Assembly: GCA_009704705.1 (NCBI GenBank)
Contig: WLDR01000021.1
Location: 1 to 15,776, forward strand
Length of the DNA stretch: 15,776 nucleotides
Direction: 5' to 3'
Source: Actinomycetota bacterium
Lineage (GTDB): Bacteria; Actinomycetota; Actinomycetes; Actinomycetales; Microbacteriaceae
Position 1 is the stretch's first letter. Every line of letters starts with the position of its first letter. The notes under the pieces are model-generated. The model ran no database searches. It saw only the letters and a list, made by a program, of their open reading frames with translations, and was not told the DNA's origin. A program made the position numbers and the translations under genes. Shown in pieces: positions 7,304-15,365 of this stretch.

Positions 7304-8106
7304 GTTCTCGTGTAGAGGCAACTTTGGATGCATGCCGGACCGAAGGACGTGGTGCGCTCGTCGGCTACCTCCCGCTGGGGTTTCCCTCCATTGACGAGAG
7401 CATCGAAGCTGCCGTCGCATTGGTCGAAAACGGTGCGGACATTCTCGAACTTGGATTGCCCTATTCCGACCCGGTTATGGACGGTCTCGTAATTCAACAA
7501 GCGACCGAAAAGGCTCTCGCAAACGGATTTCGACTGCGCGATGCGTTCGGCGCAGTCAAGGAAATTACGGATCGCGTTTCCGCTCCCGTTCTCGTCATGA
7601 CGTACTGGAATCCAGTCGTTCAGTATGGCGTCGAAAAGTTTGCTCGTGACCTCAAGCAAGCTGGGGGAGCGGGCCTCATTACTCCCGACCTCATTCCCGA
7701 CGAAGCTCAACAGTGGATTGACGCGAGCGACAAACACGATCTTGACCGTGTCTTCTTGGCGGCGCCGTCGTCGACTGACACACGACTCGCCGAGACCATC
7801 CGCGTCAGTCGCGGGTTCGTCTACGCCGTATCGACAATGGGCATCACGGGTGCGCGGGCCGATGTAGACACCGCGGCCCATAATCTCGTTTCTCGACTTC
7901 GAAATGCCGGAGCAAAGCACGTTGGTGTCGGTGTGGGGATTTCAACGCGAGAGCAAGTCGTTGAAGTTCTTGATTATGCCGAAGGGGCAATTGTTGGCTC
8001 CGCGATTGTATCCGCGCTCGGCGATAGTGGCGTTTCCGGCGTCGCATCCATCGCCGCTCGACTCTCCGGTCGTTCAGAGGTCCAAGGCGTGGCTCGTCAC
8101 ACTTAG
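7300..8106 (+). CDS. trpA: Tryptophan synthase alpha chain
   Basis: Cleaves indole-3-glycerol phosphate to glyceraldehyde 3-phosphate and indole, which is channelled to TrpB. The 268-residue barrel contains both catalytic acids in ILELGLPYSDPVMDG: E50 and D61, equivalent to Glu49 and Asp60 of the Salmonella enzyme. GLITPDLIPDE, FLAAPSSTDTRL and the phosphate-binding GVGVGIST and IVGSAIV segments are also clear. ATG start overlaps trpB (ATGA) with GGAG at 7289-7292. It ends in TAG at 8104-8106; no terminator hairpin is evident in the 47 bases before lgt, so read-through into lgt is likely. Confidence 0.97.
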   Translation: MSSRVEATLDACRTEGRGALVGYLPLGFPSIDESIEAAVALVENGADILELGLPYSDPVMDGLVIQQATEKALANGFRLRDAFGAVKEITDRVSAPVLVMTYWNPVVQYGVEKFARDLKQAGGAGLITPDLIPDEAQQWIDASDKHDLDRVFLAAPSSTDTRLAETIRVSRGFVYAVSTMGITGARADVDTAAHNLVSRLRNAGAKHVGVGVGISTREQVVEVLDYAEGAIVGSAIVSALGDSGVSGVASIAARLSGRSEVQGVARHT

Positions 8107-8109
8107 ACT
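8104..8109 (+). promoter_or_regulatory. Possible -10 box between trpA and lgt
   Basis: TAGACT fits the TAnnnT pattern and overlaps the trpA stop codon, 44 bases before the lgt start. There is no recognisable -35 element about 17 bases upstream. It would give lgt a promoter of its own besides read-through from trpA; the evidence is only this match. Confidence 0.2.
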
Positions 8110-8153
8110 TTCTTCAATCCCGTTACCGATTTGTCGACGCAAAGGCCCTCACA

Positions 8154-9134
8154 GTGTTGAACCTCCTCACACACCTCCACGCGAGCATTCCAAGTCCCAC
8201 GTGGAGCTATTTTGATCTCGGTCCACTGCGGATACACGCATATGCACTCTGTATCTTGCTTGGCATCGTTGTTGCAACGGTCTGGACGAATCGTCGACTC
8301 GTGGCCAGGGGAGCCGAAAACTGGATCGTGCTCGACGTCATTCTTTTTGCGATCCCGATCGGCATCGTTGGTGCACGCATTTATCACGTTCTCACACACC
8401 CAGGTGACTACTTTTACGAAGGTGCCGACTTGTGGCGCACTCTTTACATTTGGGAGGGCGGCAATGCCATCTTCGGTTCTTTGCTTGGCGGTGCGGTAGG
8501 AGCCCTAATCGGGGCACGCTTCGCCGGGCTGAAGTTCTGGTCTTTTGCTGACGCTGTCGCGCCAGGTCTCCTAGTCGCACAGGCATTAGGTCGCCTGGGC
8601 AACTGGTTCAACAACGAGCTTTTCGGACTTCCCACGACACTTCCGTGGGGGCTCGAGATTCAACCGAGCAACCCGGCGTTTCCCGTTGGCCTTCCCGCCG
8701 GCACTCTATTCCACCCGACATTCCTGTACGAGATGATCTGGAACCTTCTCGGTGTCGTCGCAATCGTTGTCCTGGAGCGCAGATTGTCACTGCGTTGGGG
8801 TCGAGCCTTTGGCCTTTACCTCATTTGGTACGGCGTTGGTCGCTCCATTTTTGAAACGATTCGCATCGACCCGAGTGGAACCCTGTTTGGCGTTCGCACA
8901 AATGTTTGGGGTGCATTGATCGCTGTCCTCATTGGCATCATCATCATTGTTGTTCAAGGTCGTCGCCACCCCGGCGCGGAGGAGTCGGTTTACCTTGCCG
9001 GTCGTTCACCCGCTGAGCGCAAGGATTCGAAGCCGCTAGACTCTAAGCGCGCAACAGAATCTAACGGCAAGGGTGCCACTGTTGCTCGCAAGGTCAAGTC
9101 GGAGAAGTCGGCCACAAGCCGTTTGAAGAAGTAG
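8154..9134 (+). CDS. lgt: Phosphatidylglycerol-prolipoprotein diacylglyceryl transferase
   Basis: Integral membrane enzyme that transfers diacylglycerol from phosphatidylglycerol to the lipobox cysteine of prolipoproteins, the first lipoprotein maturation step. The product is 326 residues with about seven hydrophobic segments. Family marks are SPTWSYFDLGPLRIHAYAL near the N-terminus, the Lgt signature ALGRLGNWFNNELFG (144-158, with essential R147), HPTFLYE, and ETIRIDPSG, whose Arg matches the second catalytic arginine of E. coli Lgt. The WEGGNAIFGSLLGG segment (100-113) lacks the His of the E. coli SFHGG loop, a difference I also recall in other actinobacterial Lgt proteins. Residues about 270-326 form a lysine-rich, low-complexity cytoplasmic tail. 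Start GTG 8154 has AAAGG at 8141-8145; TTG 8157 is an alternative. Its place after trpA is common in Micrococcales. Confidence 0.95.
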   Translation: MLNLLTHLHASIPSPTWSYFDLGPLRIHAYALCILLGIVVATVWTNRRLVARGAENWIVLDVILFAIPIGIVGARIYHVLTHPGDYFYEGADLWRTLYIWEGGNAIFGSLLGGAVGALIGARFAGLKFWSFADAVAPGLLVAQALGRLGNWFNNELFGLPTTLPWGLEIQPSNPAFPVGLPAGTLFHPTFLYEMIWNLLGVVAIVVLERRLSLRWGRAFGLYLIWYGVGRSIFETIRIDPSGTLFGVRTNVWGALIAVLIGIIIIVVQGRRHPGAEESVYLAGRSPAERKDSKPLDSKRATESNGKGATVARKVKSEKSATSRLKK

Positions 9135-9153
9135 TCCTCTCGTTTGACTGGCG

Positions 9154-9173
9154 CCGCACTACCGGTACTGCGG
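9154..9173. promoter_or_regulatory. 20-bp near-perfect palindrome upstream of gltB
   Basis: Half-sites CCGCAcTACC and GGTAcTGCGG are mirror complements except at one symmetric pair (C opposite C, lowercase), giving 18 of 20 symmetric bases centred between 9163 and 9164. It lies in the 122-base gap between lgt and gltB, 19 bases after the lgt stop and five bases after a TTGACT that could serve as a -35 element (9144-9149). This could be an operator for a dimeric regulator of gltBD. As RNA it could also form a hairpin, but no T-run follows, so a classical terminator for lgt is less likely. Confidence 0.45.
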
Positions 9174-9228
9174 ACTTAACGAATAAGAACACGCGTTCGA
9201 TTCCTCGTCTGGGCCACCGTCGTCCCTC

Positions 9229-9234
9229 TATAAA
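9229..9234 (+). promoter_or_regulatory. Candidate gltB -10 box
   Basis: TATAAA sits 22 bases before the gltB ATG and would place the transcription start near 9241, leaving a very short leader of about 16 bases containing the ribosome binding site. No good -35 box is visible around 9206-9211. It is the best -10 match in the lgt-gltB gap, which otherwise holds only the palindrome at 9154-9173. Confidence 0.35.
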
Positions 9235-9246
9235 GAGCAGCCATCT

Positions 9247-9252
9247 GGAGGG
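9247..9252 (+). promoter_or_regulatory. gltB ribosome binding site
   Basis: GGAGGG lies four bases before the ATG at 9257. It is a strong Shine-Dalgarno match and fixes that ATG as the start of gltB, upstream of the Cys29 that becomes the mature N-terminus. Confidence 0.75.
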
Positions 9253-9256
9253 TTAC

Positions 9257-12200
9257 ATGTCTTTAGCACAACCGCACCAGCGGTTCAGTCTGATGCCGTC
9301 TGCAGCGGGACTCTACAACCCCGCAGAAGAAAAGGACTCGTGCGGCTTTGCCATGGTTGCAACGCTGCGCGGGAGCGCAGGACACGACATTATCGAGGTT
9401 GCTCTCAACTCATTGAGGAATCTGGAACACCGAGGTGCGGTTGGTTCGGATGCGGGAACCGGTGATGGCGCTGGAATCATGACTCAGGTTCCTGACGAGT
9501 TTCTCCGCGCAGTGACCGATTTCGATCTTCCACAGCTTGGTCACTACGCGGTCGGGAATGTCTTCCTACCGCGAGACGACACCGTGCGTGAGACTGTAAA
9601 GAGCGCAATTGCGTCGATTATTCACTCCGAGGGACTTGAGCTGATTGGATGGCGCACCGTTCCGACAGCGCCCGACGTGCTCGGTGACCTTGCGCGTGAA
9701 GCAATGCCGGCCATTGAGCAAGTCTTTATGGCGGCACCTGACAGCACGTTGGCTGGCATCGATTTGGATCGGCGCGCTTTCCGCGTGCGCAAGCGAGCCG
9801 AACGAGAAGTCGAGGCGTACTTTCCTTCGCTGTCGGCTCGCACCTTGGTCTACAAGGGAATGGTCACGACGCTCCAGCTCGAGCCGTTTTTTCCTGACCT
9901 CAGCGATGCCCGGTTTGCGTCGACCCTTGCCTTGGTTCACTCGCGGTACTCCACCAACACGTTTCCTTCGTGGCCCCTGGCACACCCGTTCCGCTTCATC
10001 GCTCACAATGGTGAAATAAACACGGTTCAGGGCAACCGAAACTGGATGCGCGCCCGCCAGTCACAGCTGGAATCGGACATCCTTGGCAACATCGCGGATG
10101 TTCTGCCTATTTGCACCCCGGGAGCCAGCGATTCCGCGTCGTTCGACGAGGTTGTCGAATTGCTCAACCTCGGTGGCAGATCATTGCCTCACGCAATCAT
10201 GATGATGGTTCCAGAAGCGTGGGAGAACCAGCCAGACATGGAACCTGCTCGTCGTTCCTTTTATGAGTTCCACTCGGCTCTCATGGAACCTTGGGATGGC
10301 CCGGCCGCGATTGCCTTCACCGATGGCGCATTGGTCGGTGCGACTCTGGACAGAAACGGTCTTCGGCCCGGTCGCTATCAGGTGACCAATGACGGTCTTA
10401 TTGTGGTCGCGTCGGAAATTGGTGTCCACGAGGTCGACCCTGCCACTGTTGTTTCAAAGGGCAGGCTTCAGCCAGGCAAAATGTTCTTGGTCGACACGGT
10501 CGCCGGTCGCATCATTTCTGATGATGAGATCAAGGACGAGCTGTCGCAACTGAATCCATGGGCTGACTGGCTGTCCGAGGGTCAATACGACTTTGCTGAT
10601 TTGCCACCTCGCGAACACATCGTGCACACACCTGAATCCGTACGACGGCGCCAGCGCACTTTCGGATACACGCAAGAGGATCTTCGAATCATGCTGGCGC
10701 CCATGGCGCGAACAGGCCAAGAACCTTTGGGGGCAATGGGTTCTGACACGCCAATTGCGATTCTGAGCGAGAAGCCACGACTTCTTTTCGACTACTTTGT
10801 TCAGCAATTTGCTCAGGTGACGAACCCTCCTCTCGATGCGATTCGAGAAGAAGTAGTAACGAGCCTGCAGGCAGGACTCGGACCCGAGCTGAACCTGCTC
10901 GACGCTTCCCCGGCTCACGTGCACCAGGTCAACGTTGAATTTCCCGTTATTGGTAACGTCGAGCTGGCAAAGATCGACCATCTCACTGACGCCAACGGCA
11001 ACCGTGAGACGATCACTCTGAGCTGCCTCTATCGCGTCGACAGTGGGCCGCAGGCGATGGAGTCGAAAATTCGTGAGCTCTGTCAGGCCGCTGAAGAGGC
11101 GGTCGAACGCGGTGTGAGTTTTATCGTGTTGAGCGACCGCAATTCGAACCGCGATCTTGCCCCAATTCCGTCATTGCTTTCATTGTCTGCTGTTCACCAC
11201 CACCTCATCCGATGTGAGACACGCATGCGCGTAGGCATTGTGGTTGAAGCCGGTGACGTGCGCGAGGTTCACCACATGGCGATGCTCATCGGTTTTGGTG
11301 CACCCGCGGTAAACCCCTATCTCGCCGTCGAGTCAGCCGAGAACCTGGTTCGAACCGGTTACATCACCGAGGTGTCCGCCACAAAAGCGGGGGCAAACGT
11401 CGTCAAGGCACTGGGTAAGGGCCTGCTCAAGATCATGTCCAAGATGGGAATCTCGACGGTTGCGTCGTACCGTGGTGCTCAGACTTTCGAGGCGATTGGT
11501 CTTTCGCAGGACTTCGTCGACGAGTACTTCACCGGAACCCTGAGCAAGCTTGGCGGAGTCGGAATCGAAACGATCGCTGAGGAGAACCGCCAGCGTCACG
11601 TGAGCGCGTATCCGCTCGATGGCATTCCGGGCAACCCGCACGAGACGCTTGAGGTCGGCGGGGAGTTCCAGTGGCGTCGTGACGGTGCCCCGCACCTGTT
11701 CAACCCGGAGACCGTCTTCAAGCTGCAGCATTCCACTCGCACTCGTCGCTACGACATTTTCCGCGAGTACACCAAGTTGGTGGATGACCAAGCTGAACAC
11801 TTGATGACGATTCGTGGGTTGTTCTCACTCGACGAGAACGATCGCGCCCCCATTCCCGTGAGCGAAGTGGAGTCTGTTGCCTCCATCGTGAAGCGATTCT
11901 CTACGGGTGCCATGAGTTACGGGTCCATCTCGCAAGAAGCACACGAAACACTTGCCATTGCAATGAATCAAATCGGAGCCAAAAGCAACACTGGTGAGGG
12001 TGGCGAGGATCTCGAACGGCTGCTTGATCCCCGTCTACGCAGTGCGATCAAGCAGGTTGCTTCCGGCCGCTTTGGCGTCACAAGCATGTATCTCAGTAAT
12101 GCCGATGACCTTCAGATCAAGATGGCCCAGGGAGCAAAGCCGGGTGAGGGCGGACAACTCCCTCCCAACAAGGTCTATCCTGCGATTGCTCGAACGCGTC

Positions 12201-13822
12201 ACGCGACCGCGGGTGTTGGACTCATCTCTCCACCGCCACACCACGACATCTATTCCATCGAAGACTTGAAGCAGCTGATTTTTGACCTCAAACGGTCCAA
12301 TCCATCGGCACGTGTTCACGTCAAGCTCGTGAGCCAGAACGGCATTGGTGCTGTCGCCGCCGGCGTTTCGAAAGCACTGGCGGACGTGATTCTCATCTCG
12401 GGGCACGACGGCGGAACGGGTGCGAGTCCACTCAACTCGCTCAAGCATGCGGGCACCCCGTGGGAGCTCGGCCTGGCTGAAGCGCAGCAAACACTCATGC
12501 TCAACGGCATGCGCGATCGAGTCGTGGTTCAGGTAGACGGGCAACTCAAGACGGGTCGAGACGTCATCATCGCGGCACTACTCGGTGGTGAAGAGTTTGG
12601 GTTTGCTACGGCTCCGCTCGTTGTATCCGGTTGCATCATGATGCGCGTCTGTCACCTCGATACGTGTCCGGTTGGTGTTGCCACACAAAACCCGGAGCTG
12701 CGAGCTCGCTTCAGCGGAAAGCCGGAGTTTGTCGTGAACTTCTTTGAGTTCATCGCAGAAGAGGTTCGTGAGTACCTCGCAGCTCTCGGTTTCCGAACAC
12801 TGGATGAGGCAATCGGTCGTTCTGACCTGCTGAACGTTCGTCGTGCCGTTGAGCATTGGAAAGCTGATGGGCTCAACCTCGAACCCATTCTGGTCGGGCC
12901 AGAGTTTTCTGCCGATGAACCGCGCAAGCACGGACGCAGTCAAGGCCACGAGCTGGAAAAGCACTTCGACGTTGAACTCATCAACCTCTCGCGGGAGAGC
13001 CTGGAGAGCGGGCGTGCCGTTGCCATCGACATGCCCATTCGCAATACCGAGCGAGCAGTCGGAACGATGCTGGGACACGAACTCACAAAGCGTCATGGGG
13101 TGAATGGGCTGCCCGACGGCACAATCGACATCACGCTTCGAGGGGCAGCGGGCCAGTCATTCGGCGCCTTCGTGCCCCGGGGAATCACGTTGCGACTCAT
13201 CGGTGACGCAAATGACTACGTCGGCAAGGGCCTGTCTGGTGGTCACATTGTGGTTCGTCCGAGCGAGGCGTCAACATTCGCTCCCGAAGAAAACGTTGTC
13301 GCAGGAAACGTCATTGGTTACGGAGCAACTTCGGGGCACCTGTTTGTGAGCGGCATCGTGGGCGAACGATTCTTCGTTCGAAACTCCGGAGCAACTGGCG
13401 TCGTCGAAGGAGTGGGAGACCACGCCCTTGAGTACATGACCGGCGGACTCGCCATGATTCTGGGCAAGACCGGCCGCAACTTCGGCGCTGGCATGAGCGG
13501 AGGAGTTGCGTACGTTTACGAACTTGAAGAATCGCGTGTCAATTCCGATGCACTCAAGACGGGTGAGCTACAGCTCATTGGTCTCGATGAGACAGATGTG
13601 CAGATTGTTTCTGATTTGCTCGTTCGTCACGCATCCGAAGCAGGCTCGCCGCTGGCTCAACGCTTGCTCGACGGGGGAGTCGCAACCTTTGCAAAATTCA
13701 CCAAGGTCTTGCCGCGGGACTACGCGGCAGTTCTCTCGCTTCGCCAAGAAGCCATCGACGAGGGAATTGATCCTGACGGTGAAATCACGTGGCGCAAGAT
13801 TTTGGAGGTAACCGGTGGCTGA
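9257..13822 (+). CDS. gltB: Glutamate synthase (NADPH) large subunit
   Basis: Large subunit of GOGAT, which makes two glutamates from glutamine and 2-oxoglutarate. The 1521-residue length is typical. Domains in order: a 28-residue propeptide; class II glutamine amidotransferase from about 29, with nucleophile Cys29 in EKDSCGFAMVA; a central domain (about 480-790); the FMN-binding synthase barrel (about 840-1220), with SYGSISQEAHE, GAKPGEGGQLPPNKV and ISGHDGGTGASPL; and a C-terminal GXGXG-type beta-helix (about 1270-1500). The [3Fe-4S] cysteines are C1126, C1132 and C1137 in CIMMRVCHLDTCPVG. Cleavage before Cys29 is expected from family knowledge. ATG 9257 has a strong GGAGGG. The gene overlaps gltD by eight bases and the two subunits form the holoenzyme. 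Confidence 0.98.
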   Translation: MSLAQPHQRFSLMPSAAGLYNPAEEKDSCGFAMVATLRGSAGHDIIEVALNSLRNLEHRGAVGSDAGTGDGAGIMTQVPDEFLRAVTDFDLPQLGHYAVGNVFLPRDDTVRETVKSAIASIIHSEGLELIGWRTVPTAPDVLGDLAREAMPAIEQVFMAAPDSTLAGIDLDRRAFRVRKRAEREVEAYFPSLSARTLVYKGMVTTLQLEPFFPDLSDARFASTLALVHSRYSTNTFPSWPLAHPFRFIAHNGEINTVQGNRNWMRARQSQLESDILGNIADVLPICTPGASDSASFDEVVELLNLGGRSLPHAIMMMVPEAWENQPDMEPARRSFYEFHSALMEPWDGPAAIAFTDGALVGATLDRNGLRPGRYQVTNDGLIVVASEIGVHEVDPATVVSKGRLQPGKMFLVDTVAGRIISDDEIKDELSQLNPWADWLSEGQYDFADLPPREHIVHTPESVRRRQRTFGYTQEDLRIMLAPMARTGQEPLGAMGSDTPIAILSEKPRLLFDYFVQQFAQVTNPPLDAIREEVVTSLQAGLGPELNLLDASPAHVHQVNVEFPVIGNVELAKIDHLTDANGNRETITLSCLYRVDSGPQAMESKIRELCQAAEEAVERGVSFIVLSDRNSNRDLAPIPSLLSLSAVHHHLIRCETRMRVGIVVEAGDVREVHHMAMLIGFGAPAVNPYLAVESAENLVRTGYITEVSATKAGANVVKALGKGLLKIMSKMGISTVASYRGAQTFEAIGLSQDFVDEYFTGTLSKLGGVGIETIAEENRQRHVSAYPLDGIPGNPHETLEVGGEFQWRRDGAPHLFNPETVFKLQHSTRTRRYDIFREYTKLVDDQAEHLMTIRGLFSLDENDRAPIPVSEVESVASIVKRFSTGAMSYGSISQEAHETLAIAMNQIGAKSNTGEGGEDLERLLDPRLRSAIKQVASGRFGVTSMYLSNADDLQIKMAQGAKPGEGGQLPPNKVYPAIARTRHATAGVGLISPPPHHDIYSIEDLKQLIFDLKRSNPSARVHVKLVSQNGIGAVAAGVSKALADVILISGHDGGTGASPLNSLKHAGTPWELGLAEAQQTLMLNGMRDRVVVQVDGQLKTGRDVIIAALLGGEEFGFATAPLVVSGCIMMRVCHLDTCPVGVATQNPELRARFSGKPEFVVNFFEFIAEEVREYLAALGFRTLDEAIGRSDLLNVRRAVEHWKADGLNLEPILVGPEFSADEPRKHGRSQGHELEKHFDVELINLSRESLESGRAVAIDMPIRNTERAVGTMLGHELTKRHGVNGLPDGTIDITLRGAAGQSFGAFVPRGITLRLIGDANDYVGKGLSGGHIVVRPSEASTFAPEENVVAGNVIGYGATSGHLFVSGIVGERFFVRNSGATGVVEGVGDHALEYMTGGLAMILGKTGRNFGAGMSGGVAYVYELEESRVNSDALKTGELQLIGLDETDVQIVSDLLVRHASEAGSPLAQRLLDGGVATFAKFTKVLPRDYAAVLSLRQEAIDEGIDPDGEITWRKILEVTGG
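13804..13809 (+). promoter_or_regulatory. gltD ribosome binding site inside the gltB 3' end
   Basis: GGAGGT lies five bases before the GTG at 13815, inside the last codons of gltB. It supports that GTG as the gltD start and hence the eight-base gltB/gltD overlap, which favours coupled expression of the two GOGAT subunits. Confidence 0.75.
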
Positions 13823-15266
13823 TCCAAAGGGCTTTCTGAACACGCGCGACCGCGAGACACAGCCCCGTCGTCCGGTCGAGCTTCGCTTGATGGACTGGAA
13901 CGAGGTCTATGAGCGCACGGATGCTGGCGTCGTCAAGAGACAGGCCGGGCGATGCATGGATTGTGGCGTTCCGTTCTGCCATCAGGGATGTCCACTGGGC
14001 AACTTGATTCCTGAATGGAACGATCTCACCTGGCGAGGAGACCTCAAGGGTGCAATTGAGCGCTTGCATGCAACAAACAACTTCCCTGAGTTCACGGGGC
14101 GCTTGTGTCCAGCGCCGTGCGAATCGGCCTGTGTCTTAGCCATCAACCAGCCCGCCGTCACAATCAAGCAGGTCGAGGTTTCGATTATTGATGATGCGTT
14201 CGATGCCGGTCTCGTGACTCCGGTCATTCCCACGCGAATGACCGAGAAGACGGTCGCCGTGATCGGAAGCGGGCCGGCAGGCTTGGCGGCGGCACAACAA
14301 CTCACCCGCGCCGGTCACACCGTGGCGGTCTATGAACGTGACGATCGCATTGGTGGTCTGCTTCGATACGGAATCCCAGATTTCAAGATGGAAAAGTCGC
14401 AGCTTGACCGTCGTCTCGAGCAAATGTCAGCCGAGGGAACGATTTTTCGCACGGGAGTGAACATTGGCACTGACATCACGTGGGAGCAACTTTACGAACG
14501 CTACGACGCTGTTGTGATTGCGACCGGTGCTGTTGTGCCGCGTGATCTGAACATTCCGGGGCGTGACCTCAAGGGCGTTCATTTTGCGATGGACTACCTC
14601 GTACCAGCCAACAAGGCAGTAGCCGGAGATGCCGTTGACATCATTGATGCCAAAGACAAGCACGTCGTGATTCTCGGCGGCGGTGACACCGGTGCCGATT
14701 GCCTCGGTACAGCGCATCGCCACGGTGCTGCATCCGTCACCACGTTGGCAATCGGAACACAGCCACCTTCCGAGCGTCCGGAGAGCCAACCCTGGCCAAC
14801 GATGCCCAACCTTTTCGAGGTCGCCAGTGCGCATGAAGAGGGCGGTGAACGGGTGTACTTGTCGTCGACCGTTGAGTTCGTCAACGACGGCAATGGCAAT
14901 GTTTCGGGGATCCGCGTCGCGGAGACGGAGTATCTCGACGGTAAGCGTGTTCCGAAATCTGGAACGGAACGAGTCATTCCGGCCGATCTCGTGTTGCTTG
15001 CTCTGGGCTTCACCGGTCCTGAAACTTCGCTCATCACGACGTCGTACGAGACGGGTGTGGATGATCGCGGCAACGTGGCACGTTCTCACTCGTTTGAGAC
15101 CGCGCGACCGGGCGTCTTTGTTGCCGGAGATGCCGGCAGGGGACAGTCCCTCATCGTGTGGGCTATCGCAGAGGGTCGATCAGTTGCCGCTGAAGTAGAC
15201 CGCTACCTGCAAGGAGTCACGTCGTTGCCTGCGCCGGTCGGTGCTCACGACCGTCCGCTGTCGTAG
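13815..15266 (+). CDS. gltD: Glutamate synthase (NADPH) small subunit
   Basis: FAD-containing subunit that takes electrons from NADPH and passes them through iron-sulphur clusters to GltB. At 483 residues it is of normal length. The N-terminal ferredoxin-like domain has two cysteine groups, C47, C50, C55, C59 (CMDCGVPFCHQGC) and C98, C102, C106 (CPAPCESAC), for the [4Fe-4S] clusters. FAD is bound at VIGSGPAGLAAAQQL (149-163) with GGLLRYGIPDFKM following. The NADPH Rossmann motif is ILGGGDTGADC (286-296). The second FAD segment, FVAGDAGRGQSLIVWAI, lies near the C-terminus. The start GTG 13815 is set by the GGAGGT upstream and gives the standard ADPKGFL N-terminus. The final 20 or so residues are not conserved-looking. 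It ends 99 bases before pyk. Confidence 0.98.
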   Translation: MADPKGFLNTRDRETQPRRPVELRLMDWNEVYERTDAGVVKRQAGRCMDCGVPFCHQGCPLGNLIPEWNDLTWRGDLKGAIERLHATNNFPEFTGRLCPAPCESACVLAINQPAVTIKQVEVSIIDDAFDAGLVTPVIPTRMTEKTVAVIGSGPAGLAAAQQLTRAGHTVAVYERDDRIGGLLRYGIPDFKMEKSQLDRRLEQMSAEGTIFRTGVNIGTDITWEQLYERYDAVVIATGAVVPRDLNIPGRDLKGVHFAMDYLVPANKAVAGDAVDIIDAKDKHVVILGGGDTGADCLGTAHRHGAASVTTLAIGTQPPSERPESQPWPTMPNLFEVASAHEEGGERVYLSSTVEFVNDGNGNVSGIRVAETEYLDGKRVPKSGTERVIPADLVLLALGFTGPETSLITTSYETGVDDRGNVARSHSFETARPGVFVAGDAGRGQSLIVWAIAEGRSVAAEVDRYLQGVTSLPAPVGAHDRPLS

Positions 15267-15319
15267 TCTTACCAGCGAGCATCCCTCCCGCTCCAAAGAA
15301 GAAAAGTTCCCTCCCTCCT

Positions 15320-15339
15320 CGCCCGGCATCCGCCGGGTG
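15320..15339 (+). promoter_or_regulatory. Stem-loop in the gltD-pyk gap
   Basis: CGCCCGGC and GCCGGGTG can pair as an 8-bp, GC-rich stem (one G-U pair) around the four-base loop ATCC. It has no T-run after it. It may end the gltBD transcript in the tail-less manner seen in many actinobacteria, or be a structure in the pyk leader, since it is 26 bases before the pyk ATG. The 30 bases before it are unusually pyrimidine-rich with CCCTCCC motifs. Confidence 0.4.
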
Positions 15340-15365
15340 CACATCATCAATGAGAGACACACAAC

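Noticed and set aside
7021..7920. Long antisense open frame of 299 codons across trpB and trpA
   Set aside because: It lies wholly opposite two intact enzyme genes, its translation resembles no family I recognise, and such shadows are common opposite GC-rich genes.
9037..9042. TAGACT inside the lgt 3' end as a promoter -10 box
   Set aside because: It lies inside coding sequence with no -35 partner and is over 200 bases from gltB; a chance match is more likely.
9180..9218. tRNA 3'-end-like stretch (TTCGATTCC followed by GGGCCACC), a possible tRNA gene or attachment-site remnant upstream of gltB
   Set aside because: The five bases before TTCGATT do not pair with the five after it, the acceptor-end spacing is off by a base, and no matching 5' acceptor arm or anticodon arm occurs in the preceding 80 bases.
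14427..15089. Antisense open frame of 220 codons within gltD
   Set aside because: It is entirely opposite gltD, shows no ribosome binding site evidence and its composition is unlike a real protein.
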